Source of the DNA: DAIDKA01 sp049792815
GTDB taxonomy: Bacteria > Pseudomonadota > Gammaproteobacteria > Steroidobacterales > Steroidobacteraceae
Reading direction: 5' to 3'
DNA length: 30,119 nucleotides
NCBI GenBank assembly: GCA_049792815.1
Contig: JBARBG010000038.1
Location: forward strand, 1 to 30,119
Part shown: positions 7,606-15,509 of the stretch, piece after piece
Numbering within the stretch: the stretch's first letter is position 1
How the letters are laid out: every line of letters starts with the position of its first letter
The notes under the pieces: generated by a model
Seen by the model: the letters and a program-made list of their open reading frames with translations, nothing else
Told to the model about the DNA's origin: nothing
Databases searched by the model: none
Program-made: the position numbers and the translations under genes

Positions 7606-9850
7606 CGGTCGCACGGTCCAGCTGGTCGCTGTACGCGCCCAGCGCCGCCGCAGTGCGGCGCGCGTACTCTTCGGCGGTCTGCCATTGCCCCTGTTCGATC
7701 GCCTCGCGCACGCCCGGCAACGTCTTGCCGGCGTAGCCGTTGGCCACCGCCGGCGCAACGATCAGGTTCGCGTACCAGCTGCGCCCCGGCAATCCGCGCG
7801 GATCCGTCATCAGCTGTTCAAGACCGCGCAGCAGGGCATTGATCCGCTGCGCACGCGCATTGGAGAGGGTGCCCGGTGCGGACAGCTGCGCCGCATAGGC
7901 GGCATCAAAGGCGCGCGCCGCCCGGGTCAGCTGCAGCACCGCGCTGTCCAGCGGCGTGAGGTCCACACTGGGAACCGGCGCTTCCGCCGGCGGCGGCAGT
8001 AGCGGCCGCTGCGGATCCGAGGCCAATTCAAAAGCCCGCAGTCGCAGCAGCTTGTCGACTTCGGCCGCGTGCCGGCGCCGGGCATCCAGCAGCGCATGGA
8101 GCTGGTGCACATAGCCATCGATTCGCTGCGCCAGCGAGCCGCCCTGCTGCGGCAGCAACTGCGCATCGGCCATGCGCAGTACCAGCCGCCCATTGGTCTG
8201 CGCCAGCACCACCGAGTACTTGAAGTCCGGATCACCAAAACGCACGTAATGATCGAAGGTGTCGTAGCGCGAGTGGTAGACGCCCTGCTGGTCCGCCTCC
8301 CCGCCATACTCCACCGACAAGGTGGTGATGCCCAGGTGATGCGCGAAGGCCACGAAGTCGGATCCGGCGCCGAGTGACTGCAGCGGCAGATCGCCGCCCG
8401 CGGCCGCCGCATCCGCCGCGGTACGCGCGTCCCCATCAAGGGCTGCACCCAAGCCATTGGCGAGGGTACGGGCACGCAGCCGCGCCCCAACGCTCACCCC
8501 GGTTTCCGGATCGGTGACGGCAGCGGCCACTTCATTCAGCAGGCGCTGCAGCGAATCGCTGCCGCCGGGCATGATGAAGCCGCGCCCGCTCTCGTCCGAG
8601 TTCAGGTACAGGACGGCCTTGTTGCGCAGTTCCTGGGCATGGGTTTCAACCCATTCGGTGGAACCCATCAGCCCCGGCTCCTCACCATCCCAGCTGGCGT
8701 ACACCAGGGTGCGTCGCGGCCGCCAGCCGGTTTTGAGCAATGCGCCGATGGCCTGGGCTTCCCCCAGTTCGGCAATGGCGCCGGCCAAGGGATCCCAGGC
8801 GCCCTCCACCCAACCGTCGCGGTGGTTGCCACGGATCACCCATTCATCCGGAAAATCCCGTCCCGGGAGGGTTGCGATGACGTCGTAGATGGGTTTCAGG
8901 CTCCAATCCGACTTCACCATCAGATGCACTTTGGCCGCGCCAGGTCCCAGGTGATAGGTGAGGGGCAGTGACCCGCGCCAGGCCGGTGGCGCCACCGGGC
9001 CGCCCAGAGCGGCGAGTATGGGCTGCGCGTCCGCCCAGGCGATGGGCAGCACCGGGATCTTCATCAATGTCGGCGCATCCTTGATGGCGAGCCGCGCCGC
9101 ACCCGCCGTCGCGCCCACTCCCGGAGTCAGCGGATCACCCGGATAGAGCAGAATATCCGCCACCGAGCCGCGCTGAATGCCCGTGGCGGGGCGCCCGCCG
9201 CCCTGCGGATAGACGTCGCCCACAGCGTAGCCTTCCTCATGCGGATCAGAATAGATCACGCAGCCGACGGCACCATGCTGCTGGGCCAGTTTGACCTTGA
9301 GCCCGCGCCACATTTCACCGTAACGCACCAGTGCGATCTTGCCGGCGACGCTCACCCCGCGGCGCGCCAGCTCCTGGTAGTCCGCATCCGAGCCGAAATT
9401 CACGTAGACCACATCAGCGGTGACGTCGCCATCGGCGCCGAACACGTTGTAGGCCGGCAAGGCCCCCGGAACGGCGCTGCCCGCATCGCCGGGAATCGGT
9501 GGCTCGAGCAGCTGCGCCTCGTGACGCGTGGGCGCGACCAGTTCCAGATGCTCCTCGAGCGGTGTCGGGTAGAGCACCTGGAAGGTTTCGATACGCGCGT
9601 TCCAACCCCATGAGGCCAGCATGTCGCGGACTTTCTCGGCATTGCGGTGATCGTGGGGCGAACCGACATGGTTGGGGGCGGCGGACAGGTCCTTGAGCCA
9701 GGCCTTGAGGTCCACCGGATCCAGCCGCGCATCGAACTGCTGCTCCAGGGCCAACTCGGCGCTGCTGCCCGCGGCATCGAAACCGACCAGGCTATCGGCG
9801 CAGGCCACAGCGGGCGCGAGCAGCAACCCGAACACAAGCATCAAACGCAT
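7583..9850 (-). CDS. Exported M28-family glutamate carboxypeptidase II-like metallopeptidase
   Basis: 755 residues from the ATG at 9850, close to human GCPII/PSMA. The Shine-Dalgarno AAGGAAC is at 9854-9860, directly after the stop of the S9 gene. Residues 1-18 look like a signal peptide (cut near ACA/DS); a lipoprotein reading at Cys17 is possible but the box is imperfect. A protease-associated (PA) domain lies around residues 125-240. The di-zinc M28 core follows: H343 (NHRDGW), bridging D353 (GAWDPLAG), general base E390 with ligand E391 (DGEEPG), D419 (YLNSDES) and H526 (YHSRYDT). A TFR-type dimerisation domain forms the C-terminus. All zinc ligands are intact. The family removes C-terminal acidic or other residues from peptides; the substrate here is not known. 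It is the last gene of the M13-sdaA-S9-M28 operon. Confidence 0.92.
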   Translation of the reverse strand: MRLMLVFGLLLAPAVACADSLVGFDAAGSSAELALEQQFDARLDPVDLKAWLKDLSAAPNHVGSPHDHRNAEKVRDMLASWGWNARIETFQVLYPTPLEEHLELVAPTRHEAQLLEPPIPGDAGSAVPGALPAYNVFGADGDVTADVVYVNFGSDADYQELARRGVSVAGKIALVRYGEMWRGLKVKLAQQHGAVGCVIYSDPHEEGYAVGDVYPQGGGRPATGIQRGSVADILLYPGDPLTPGVGATAGAARLAIKDAPTLMKIPVLPIAWADAQPILAALGGPVAPPAWRGSLPLTYHLGPGAAKVHLMVKSDWSLKPIYDVIATLPGRDFPDEWVIRGNHRDGWVEGAWDPLAGAIAELGEAQAIGALLKTGWRPRRTLVYASWDGEEPGLMGSTEWVETHAQELRNKAVLYLNSDESGRGFIMPGGSDSLQRLLNEVAAAVTDPETGVSVGARLRARTLANGLGAALDGDARTAADAAAAGGDLPLQSLGAGSDFVAFAHHLGITTLSVEYGGEADQQGVYHSRYDTFDHYVRFGDPDFKYSVVLAQTNGRLVLRMADAQLLPQQGGSLAQRIDGYVHQLHALLDARRRHAAEVDKLLRLRAFELASDPQRPLLPPPAEAPVPSVDLTPLDSAVLQLTRAARAFDAAYAAQLSAPGTLSNARAQRINALLRGLEQLMTDPRGLPGRSWYANLIVAPAVANGYAGKTLPGVREAIEQGQWQTAEEYARRTAAALGAYSDQLDRATAMLHPAD

Positions 9851-9853
9851 GGC

Positions 9854-9860
9854 TGTTCCT
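9854..9860 (-). promoter_or_regulatory. Ribosome binding site of the M28 peptidase gene
   Basis: AAGGAAC reads on the minus strand four bases before the ATG at 9850. It begins immediately after the stop codon of the S9 peptidase gene (9861-9863). It fixes the M28 start and rules out the longer open frame that extends to 10159 through the S9 coding region. Confidence 0.7.
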
Positions 9861-11918
9861 TCAATCAATGAGACGCTGTGACAGGTACACGAATTCCAGT
9901 GCCACGCGCCGGGCGCGCTCGCGCAGGTCCGCCGCCGCCGAGTGCCCGCCGTCGATGTTTTCGTAATACAGAAATGGCATGTGCAGTGACTCAAGCCGGG
10001 CCGCGTACTTGCGGGCGTGTCCGGGATGCACCCGATCATCCTTGGTGGAGGTGAGCAGGAATACTTCCGGGTAGTCCTGGCGAAAGTGCAGGTTCTGATA
10101 CGGCGACATCTTCTCAAGCCAGGCGCGCTCCTGTGGCACCTGCGGCGAGCCGTATTCATCCACCCACGAGGCCCCGGCCAGCAGTTTGTCGAAGCGCAGC
10201 ATGTCCAGCAGCGGCACCTGGATGACGGCAGCGTGAAACAGTTCGGGCCGCTGGGTGAGCATGACGCCCATCAGCAGACCCCCATTGGAACCCCCCTCTA
10301 TCCCCAGGCGGCGCGCCGAGGTGATGCGACGCGCGATCAGGTCCTCCGCGACCGCAATGAAATCGTCGTACACCACCTGCCGATGGGTCTTGAGCCCCGC
10401 TTCGTGCCAGGCCGGGCCGAACTCACCGCCGCCGCGAATATTTGCCAGCACGTAGACGCCACCTTGTTCCAGCCACAGTTTGCCGGTCGTACCCAGATAA
10501 CTGGGCAGCATGGATACATTGAAGCCGCCATAGCCGTACAACAGCGTCGGCGCAGCGCCATTCGCCGCGAACGCCCGCGCTCGCACCACGAAGTACGGCA
10601 CCTGGGTTCCGTCCCGGGAAGTGGCCTCGAGCTGCTCCACCGTGAATTTTGCGGCGGCAAACTTCTGCGTCAGGCTCTTGATCGGCACGGCCTGCAGCGT
10701 CGGTACCGCGACCTGGTACAGCGTCGCCGGGGTCAGGAAGTCCTCATAGGTGGCGAATGCCGTGTCACTGCGTTCATCGGCCGTGGCAATGCCGACCGAG
10801 CCATTCGCAGGCAGCGCGATGCCGGTCGAGGTCCAGGCCCTGCCGTCAAACTGCAGACGCAGCAGGCGCCCCTTCACATTTGAATACAGGGCCGCCAGCA
10901 CGCCGCTGCGGGTCACCGCCACCTGTTCTAGCGAATCGCGGGGCCCGGGCACGAGCACCGTGCGGATCGACGGCTGCGCATCGGTGACCGATGCCAGCGG
11001 CATGGACAGCAGCGAGCCGGTCTTGAAGGAGTGGCCCGCGATCTGCCAGTCCTGTCGGATCAGGAACAGCAGCTCGCCATGACTGATGCCCTGCAAATCC
11101 ACCTTCGGCGGCAGCGTCATGGGCCGCAGCGAATCCCGGGTCACCGCCAGGTAATCACTGCTGAAGAACGTCCTGGCGCGCACGATCACCAGCAGATGCG
11201 AACCCTGATCACCCTCGATGCGAGCCGGGCTCGCCAATACATCGTGAACCGCGCCGCGGTAAAGCTCGTGCGCTTGGGCGAGCGGCTGGCCGCGATGCCA
11301 CTCCTTGACGATATAGGGGTAGCCGGACTCGGTGAGCGAGTGCTCGTCAAACCGGGTCGCCACCAGCAAGGTGTTGGCGTCCCGCCAGGCCACATCGGAC
11401 TTGGCTTCCGGCAGGTCGAACCCGTCGGCGATGAAGCTGCGTGCGGCCACATCGAACTCGCGCACCACCTTGGCGTCCCGGCCGCCGTCCGACAGGCTGA
11501 CCAGGCAGCGCGGACCGTTGTCCGGCTGACACGCCACGCCCTGGTACACCCAGTTGCGCCCTTCGGTGCGAGCCAGGGCATCCACATCCAGCAGCGTTTC
11601 CCAGCTTGGGCTTGTCGTCTCATAGGAGGCCAGGGTGGTCCGGCGCCACAGCCCCCGCACATGCCGGTCGTCCTGCCAGAAGTTGTAGACAAAGTCGCCA
11701 CGCAGGGTGCCGTAGGGAATGCGGCTGCGATCCTCGAGAATGGCCCGCGCCTGCTGCTCGGCATTGTGATAGCGCGGATCCGCGGTGAGCCGCTGCAGCG
11801 AGCGCTCATTTTGCTGCCGCACCCAGGTAAGGGCGCGCTGGCCTTCGACATCCTCCAGCCATAGAAACGGGTCGGGGGTGGCCGCCGCCAGCCCCAGAGT
11901 CACTATCGCAGCCAACAC
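9861..11918 (-). CDS. S9A-family prolyl oligopeptidase
   Basis: 685 residues from a GTG at 11918. I prefer this over the ATG at 11957 because a perfect Shine-Dalgarno, GGAGGTGAT, lies 7 bases before the GTG, and the ATG frame would overlap sdaA by 17 bp without a ribosome site. The N-terminus is a short hydrophobic stretch (VLAAIVTLGLAAA), a minimal export signal at best, so location is uncertain. A seven-bladed propeller (residues ~70-430) precedes an alpha/beta hydrolase domain. The catalytic triad is S544 (GGSNGG), D628 (KDDRVHP) and H659 (DGGHS). The family cleaves short peptides after proline. Its start lies 22 bp after the sdaA stop, behind a hairpin that covers the Shine-Dalgarno, and its stop is 10 bp from the M28 start. 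Confidence 0.9.
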   Translation of the reverse strand: MLAAIVTLGLAAATPDPFLWLEDVEGQRALTWVRQQNERSLQRLTADPRYHNAEQQARAILEDRSRIPYGTLRGDFVYNFWQDDRHVRGLWRRTTLASYETTSPSWETLLDVDALARTEGRNWVYQGVACQPDNGPRCLVSLSDGGRDAKVVREFDVAARSFIADGFDLPEAKSDVAWRDANTLLVATRFDEHSLTESGYPYIVKEWHRGQPLAQAHELYRGAVHDVLASPARIEGDQGSHLLVIVRARTFFSSDYLAVTRDSLRPMTLPPKVDLQGISHGELLFLIRQDWQIAGHSFKTGSLLSMPLASVTDAQPSIRTVLVPGPRDSLEQVAVTRSGVLAALYSNVKGRLLRLQFDGRAWTSTGIALPANGSVGIATADERSDTAFATYEDFLTPATLYQVAVPTLQAVPIKSLTQKFAAAKFTVEQLEATSRDGTQVPYFVVRARAFAANGAAPTLLYGYGGFNVSMLPSYLGTTGKLWLEQGGVYVLANIRGGGEFGPAWHEAGLKTHRQVVYDDFIAVAEDLIARRITSARRLGIEGGSNGGLLMGVMLTQRPELFHAAVIQVPLLDMLRFDKLLAGASWVDEYGSPQVPQERAWLEKMSPYQNLHFRQDYPEVFLLTSTKDDRVHPGHARKYAARLESLHMPFLYYENIDGGHSAAADLRERARRVALEFVYLSQRLID

Positions 11919-11942
11919 GGGATCACCTCCATGAGGTGGATC
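11918..11942 (-). promoter_or_regulatory. Hairpin covering the Shine-Dalgarno and leading to the GTG start of the S9 peptidase
   Basis: On the minus strand positions 11942-11921 form an inverted repeat: GAUC pairs with GAUC and ACCUC pairs with GAGGU, with one bulged C and a three-base AUG loop (nine pairs). The 3' arm contains the GGAGGU Shine-Dalgarno, and the GTG start follows at once. The sdaA stop codon (11943-11941) overlaps the foot of the stem, so a ribosome finishing sdaA would be positioned to open it. Confidence 0.55.
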
Positions 11943-13305
11943 AACAGTCTGGGACATTCACGGCCAGGCCTCCCTGCGAGGTCTCCTTGTAGATGGCGGA
12001 CATGTCATGTCCGGTCTGGCGCATCGTGGCGATGACCTGATCCAGTGACACCTTGTGCGTGCCATCGCCGCGCATCGCCAGCCGCGCCGCATTGATGGCC
12101 TTGACCGAACCCATGGCATTGCGCTCGATGCACGGGATCTGCACCAGCCCGGCAACCGGATCGCAGGTGAGCCCGAGATTGTGCTCCATGCCGATCTCGG
12201 CCGCATTTTCGACCTGCTCGTTGGTGCCATGCAGGGCGGCCACCAGGCCCGCGGCCGCCATGGAGCAGGCCACGCCCACTTCGCCCTGGCAGCCCATCTC
12301 AGCCCCGGAGATCGAGGCATTGCGCTTGTAGAGCATGCCGATGGCGCCCGCGGTGAGCAGGAAGCGGATGACGCCCTCCTCGCTGGCACCCGGCTCGAAG
12401 CGTTCGTAGAAGTGCAGCACGGCGGGCACGATGCCGGCCGCGCCATTGGTGGGCGCCGTGACCACACGTCCGCCCGCGGCATTTTCTTCATTGACCGCCA
12501 GGGCCCAGGCATTCACCCAGTCCATGGCCACGAGCGCGCCCTGCGGCGCGCTGCCTTCGATCAGGGTGCGGTGCATTTTCGGTGCCCGCCGCCGCACCTT
12601 GAGCACCCCGGGCAGCACGCCGGTCTGGCGAAAGCCGCGGGCCACGCAGGCCTGCATGACCTGCCAGAGGGCGAGCAGCTGCTCGCAGATCTGAACCGCG
12701 TTGCGCCAGGTCTGCTCATTCGCCAGCATCAGCTCATAGATTTCCAGTCCATGCTCGCGACACAGCGCCAGCAGTTCCTCGCCCGAGGCGAAGGGATAGG
12801 GCGGTGGCGCCGCGGCATCCTGCTCTTCCGGATCGGCGCCGCGGACAATGAAGCCGCCGCCCAGGGAGTAGTAATCATCCTCGGCAAGCCGCGCACCCGC
12901 GGCATCCAGGGCGGTGAAGCGCATGCCGTTGGTGTGCCGCGGCAGCCGCTCGGCGCGCATGAACAGCAGCTGCATGGGCTCATCGAACGGGATGAGGTGC
13001 TGCCCCAGCAGTGCGAGCTGGCCGCTGCTGCGGATGCGCTGCAGCGCGGGCTCCATGGCATCCGGATCAACGCTCCCTGGCTCCTCTCCCATGAGCCCCA
13101 GGAGCACCGCCCGATCTGTGCCGTGGCCGCTGCCCGTCAGCGCCAGGGAGCCGTACAGCCGGATCACAACCTCGGCGGTCTTCTCCAGCAGCCCGGCGGA
13201 CTTGAGCCGTGTGGCGAACTGCCGTGCGGCCCGCATCGGCCCCATGGTGTGGGAACTGGACGGACCGATGCCGATCTTGAAGAGGTCGAAGGTGGAGAGA
13301 CTCAC
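11941..13305 (-). CDS. sdaA: L-serine dehydratase (iron-sulfur, single-chain)
   Basis: 454 residues, the fused beta-alpha form. It deaminates L-serine to pyruvate and ammonia with a [4Fe-4S] cluster in the cytoplasm. The N-terminus (STFDLFKIGIGPSSSHTMGPMRAARQF) is the classic family opening. The cluster cysteines sit in MGCQGEVGVACSM and LTCDPVAGLVQIPCIERN. The last residue is cysteine (NVPDC), matching the C-terminal Cys that inserts into the active site as fourth cluster ligand in the Legionella enzyme (family knowledge). The start is GTG and overlaps the M13 stop as GTGA (13302-13305), with no Shine-Dalgarno, so translation is coupled. Placed between two peptidase genes, it would consume serine released from peptides. 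Confidence 0.95.
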   Translation of the reverse strand: MSLSTFDLFKIGIGPSSSHTMGPMRAARQFATRLKSAGLLEKTAEVVIRLYGSLALTGSGHGTDRAVLLGLMGEEPGSVDPDAMEPALQRIRSSGQLALLGQHLIPFDEPMQLLFMRAERLPRHTNGMRFTALDAAGARLAEDDYYSLGGGFIVRGADPEEQDAAAPPPYPFASGEELLALCREHGLEIYELMLANEQTWRNAVQICEQLLALWQVMQACVARGFRQTGVLPGVLKVRRRAPKMHRTLIEGSAPQGALVAMDWVNAWALAVNEENAAGGRVVTAPTNGAAGIVPAVLHFYERFEPGASEEGVIRFLLTAGAIGMLYKRNASISGAEMGCQGEVGVACSMAAAGLVAALHGTNEQVENAAEIGMEHNLGLTCDPVAGLVQIPCIERNAMGSVKAINAARLAMRGDGTHKVSLDQVIATMRQTGHDMSAIYKETSQGGLAVNVPDC

Positions 13306-15335
13306 CAGAGGTGCACGCGTTGGTCGGGCGGCAGGTACATCCGGTCACCGGGCTTCACGTCAAAGGCCGAGTAGAAGGCATCCTGGTTTTTCAAAGGCAG
13401 CGAGCCGCGCGCCGCGTAGGGCGAGTGCGGATCGGACTTCAGGTACACGATCTGCTGCTTGTCGCGCACTTGGCCCGCCCACCCCTGCGCGAACGATATG
13501 TAGAAGCGTTGATCACCGCTGAAGCCATCGATGACGGGGGCCTTCTGGCCCTTCAGGCTCAGCCGGTACGCCTTGTAGGCCACCGCCAGTCCGGAATTGT
13601 CGGCGATGTTCTCGCCCAGGGTCAGCTTGCCGTTGATGTGATAGCCCGGGATCGCCTCGAAGGCTGAGTACTGCGCCACCAGTGCCGCCGTCTTGGCCGC
13701 AAAGCGTTCGTGATCCGCCTTGGTCCACCAGTCGCGCAGATTGCCATCGGCGTCGAACTGGCTGCCCTGGTCATCGAAGCCATGGCTCATCTCATGACCG
13801 ATGACGGCACCGATGGCACCGTAGTTGGCGGCATCATCCGCCTTGGGGTCAAAGATCGGCGGCTGCAGATAGGCGGCCGGAAACACTATCTCGTTGAGAT
13901 CATCACGGTAGTAGGCGTTGATGGTCTGCGGCGTCAGCTCCCACTCTTCGCGATCCACCGGCTTGCCGAGCTTGCCCATCTGATAGGCGAAGTCCCACTC
14001 ATTGGAACGGATGACATTGCCGATCAGGTCATCACGCCGGATGGTAAGACCACGGTAGTCGCGCCAGTGACTCGGGTAGCCGATCTTGCGGCGCAACTTG
14101 GTAAGTTTGTCCAGGGCCTGCTTCTTGGTCGCAGGTCCCATCCAGTCAAGCGCATTGACATCCTGTCGATAGGCGGCCATCAGATTATCGACCAGCTGGT
14201 CCATGCGCGCCTTGGTGGCGGGCGGGAAATATTTCGCCACATACAGCTTGCCCAGCGCCTCGCCCACCGCACCGTCCACCAGGGTTACGCCACGCTTCCA
14301 GCGCGGCCGGTTGGTCGGTGTACCGCGCAGCGCGGTGCTGAAGAAATCGAAACTCGCGGCGACGAACTCCTTGGTCAGATAGGGGGCAAACCCGGCGATC
14401 AGGTGCCAGCGCAGGTAGCTCTTCCACACCGCCAGGGGCTCGTCGCTGACCATCGCGCCGAAGGCCTTGAAGTAACTGGGCTCACCGATCAGCAGGTAGT
14501 CGGCCTTACCCGTCACCCCAATGTCGGCCAGGTAGGTGTGCCAGGAGTACCCCGGCGTGGCCGCATCTAGTTGCGTGAGGGCGAACTTGTTATAGGTCTT
14601 CACCGGATCGCGCAAGTCGGTACGGGGCCACTGCGCCTGCGCGATACGGGTCTCGAGCGCCAGGATCGACTTGGCCTGCGCCGCGGCATCGGGCTGAGCC
14701 GCCAGGGTCAGCAGCTCTTCAATGGCCTTGAGGTACTGTCCGCGGATTGCGCGCAGCTGCGCATCATCGTCCTTGAGGTAGTAATCGCGATCCGGCATCC
14801 CTAGGCCTGCCTGGTCGACCCGCGCCACCACTCGCGTGGAGTCACGTGCATCCGGGAGGGTGTTCACGGCATACGGCCCGAAGACCCCGATGCGATGCAG
14901 GTGCGCAAACAGCGCCGGCAACTCGCTCTTGGCCTTCAGCGCGTCGATCCGCGCCAGTTCGCCCTTGAGGGCGCCGAGCCCTGCGGCCTCCACCGCAGCC
15001 TCATCCATGAAGCTCGCGTACAGGTCACCGATCTTGCGCGCCTCGGAATTGGCCGGGGCCGTGCTGTCGTTGGCGGCGGCATCGATCAGCCCATGCAGCT
15101 GATCGATGCTGCGATCGTACAGCTGGCTGGCAATCGAGACGCTGGAACGATCATCCGGAATGGGTGTGTTCTTCAGCCAGCGGCCATTGGCATAGTCAAA
15201 GAAGTCATCCTGGGGGCGCACGCTGCGGTCCATGGCCGCCAGGTTGAGTCCGGAAGGCTGTGCCGGTGTCTGGGCCACTGCCGTGTCCAGCGTGAACAGC
15301 CCACAGGCCAGTGCGGTCATCATCAGGGATTTCAT
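13302..15335 (-). CDS. Exported M13-family (neprilysin/PepO-like) zinc endopeptidase
   Basis: 677 residues from the ATG at 15335, the typical length. A signal peptide covers residues 1-21 (MKSLMMTALACGLF, cut AVA/QT). The N-terminal M13 domain begins PQDDFFDYANGRWL. The catalytic domain has INAYYRDDLNEIVFPAAYLQPP, the zinc site H514-E-M-S-H518, the third ligand E575 in GENIADNSGL, and the family's usual final VHLW. It cleaves oligopeptides outside the cytoplasm. A TATAAT box ends 7 nt before the ATG and there is no Shine-Dalgarno. This makes it the first gene of the peptidase-serine dehydratase operon, and its stop overlaps the sdaA start. Longer open frames to 15926 run over the opposite gene and are rejected. 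Confidence 0.94.
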   Translation of the reverse strand: MKSLMMTALACGLFTLDTAVAQTPAQPSGLNLAAMDRSVRPQDDFFDYANGRWLKNTPIPDDRSSVSIASQLYDRSIDQLHGLIDAAANDSTAPANSEARKIGDLYASFMDEAAVEAAGLGALKGELARIDALKAKSELPALFAHLHRIGVFGPYAVNTLPDARDSTRVVARVDQAGLGMPDRDYYLKDDDAQLRAIRGQYLKAIEELLTLAAQPDAAAQAKSILALETRIAQAQWPRTDLRDPVKTYNKFALTQLDAATPGYSWHTYLADIGVTGKADYLLIGEPSYFKAFGAMVSDEPLAVWKSYLRWHLIAGFAPYLTKEFVAASFDFFSTALRGTPTNRPRWKRGVTLVDGAVGEALGKLYVAKYFPPATKARMDQLVDNLMAAYRQDVNALDWMGPATKKQALDKLTKLRRKIGYPSHWRDYRGLTIRRDDLIGNVIRSNEWDFAYQMGKLGKPVDREEWELTPQTINAYYRDDLNEIVFPAAYLQPPIFDPKADDAANYGAIGAVIGHEMSHGFDDQGSQFDADGNLRDWWTKADHERFAAKTAALVAQYSAFEAIPGYHINGKLTLGENIADNSGLAVAYKAYRLSLKGQKAPVIDGFSGDQRFYISFAQGWAGQVRDKQQIVYLKSDPHSPYAARGSLPLKNQDAFYSAFDVKPGDRMYLPPDQRVHLW

Positions 15336-15342
15336 ACTTTTG

Positions 15343-15348
15343 ATTATA
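15343..15348 (-). promoter_or_regulatory. -10 box of the peptidase/serine dehydratase operon
   Basis: TATAAT reads on the minus strand, seven bases (CAAAAGT) before the M13 ATG. No good -35 element is visible at the usual distance. The spacing predicts transcription starting at or just before the start codon. Confidence 0.5.
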
Positions 15349-15490
15349 GCGGCACTGCTGCCAGAGGCGACATAAAGCCCCAGGAGACGATGTGCACTTC
15401 CACACCGGCGTGGTGCAGCGCATTCGACGTTGTAAGCAAGTCTGCGACGCAAAACTGCGACATCAGGCAGTTTCGGCAAGGTTGCGAGCC

Positions 15491-15499
15491 TGCTAAATT
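15491..15499 (+). promoter_or_regulatory. Possible extended -10 element for the HtrA-like gene
   Basis: TGCTAAATT fits an extended -10 (TGn plus TAAATT, 4 of 6 matches), 10 bases before the ATG at 15510. The -35 at 17 bp (TTTCGG) is poor and there is no Shine-Dalgarno. The 174-bp gap 15336-15509 otherwise holds only a direct repeat CTGCGAC (15442 and 15455) and the divergent M13 promoter. Confidence 0.3.
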
Positions 15500-15509
15500 C
15501 GCCACACGC

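Noticed and set aside
9851..10159. N-terminal extension of the M28 peptidase to 10159
   Set aside because: It overlaps the S9 catalytic domain; the signal peptide and Shine-Dalgarno fix the start at 9850.
11919..11957. ATG start of the S9 peptidase at 11957
   Set aside because: It has no Shine-Dalgarno and overlaps sdaA, whereas the in-frame GTG at 11918 follows GGAGGTGAT at ideal spacing.
12055..13374. 439-codon plus-strand open frame opposite sdaA
   Set aside because: sdaA is complete with cluster cysteines; the antisense product has no domain.
15442..15461. Direct repeat CTGCGAC, 13 bp apart, upstream of the HtrA-like gene
   Set aside because: Only 7 bp, two copies, spacing not on one helical face; chance is likely in GC-rich DNA.
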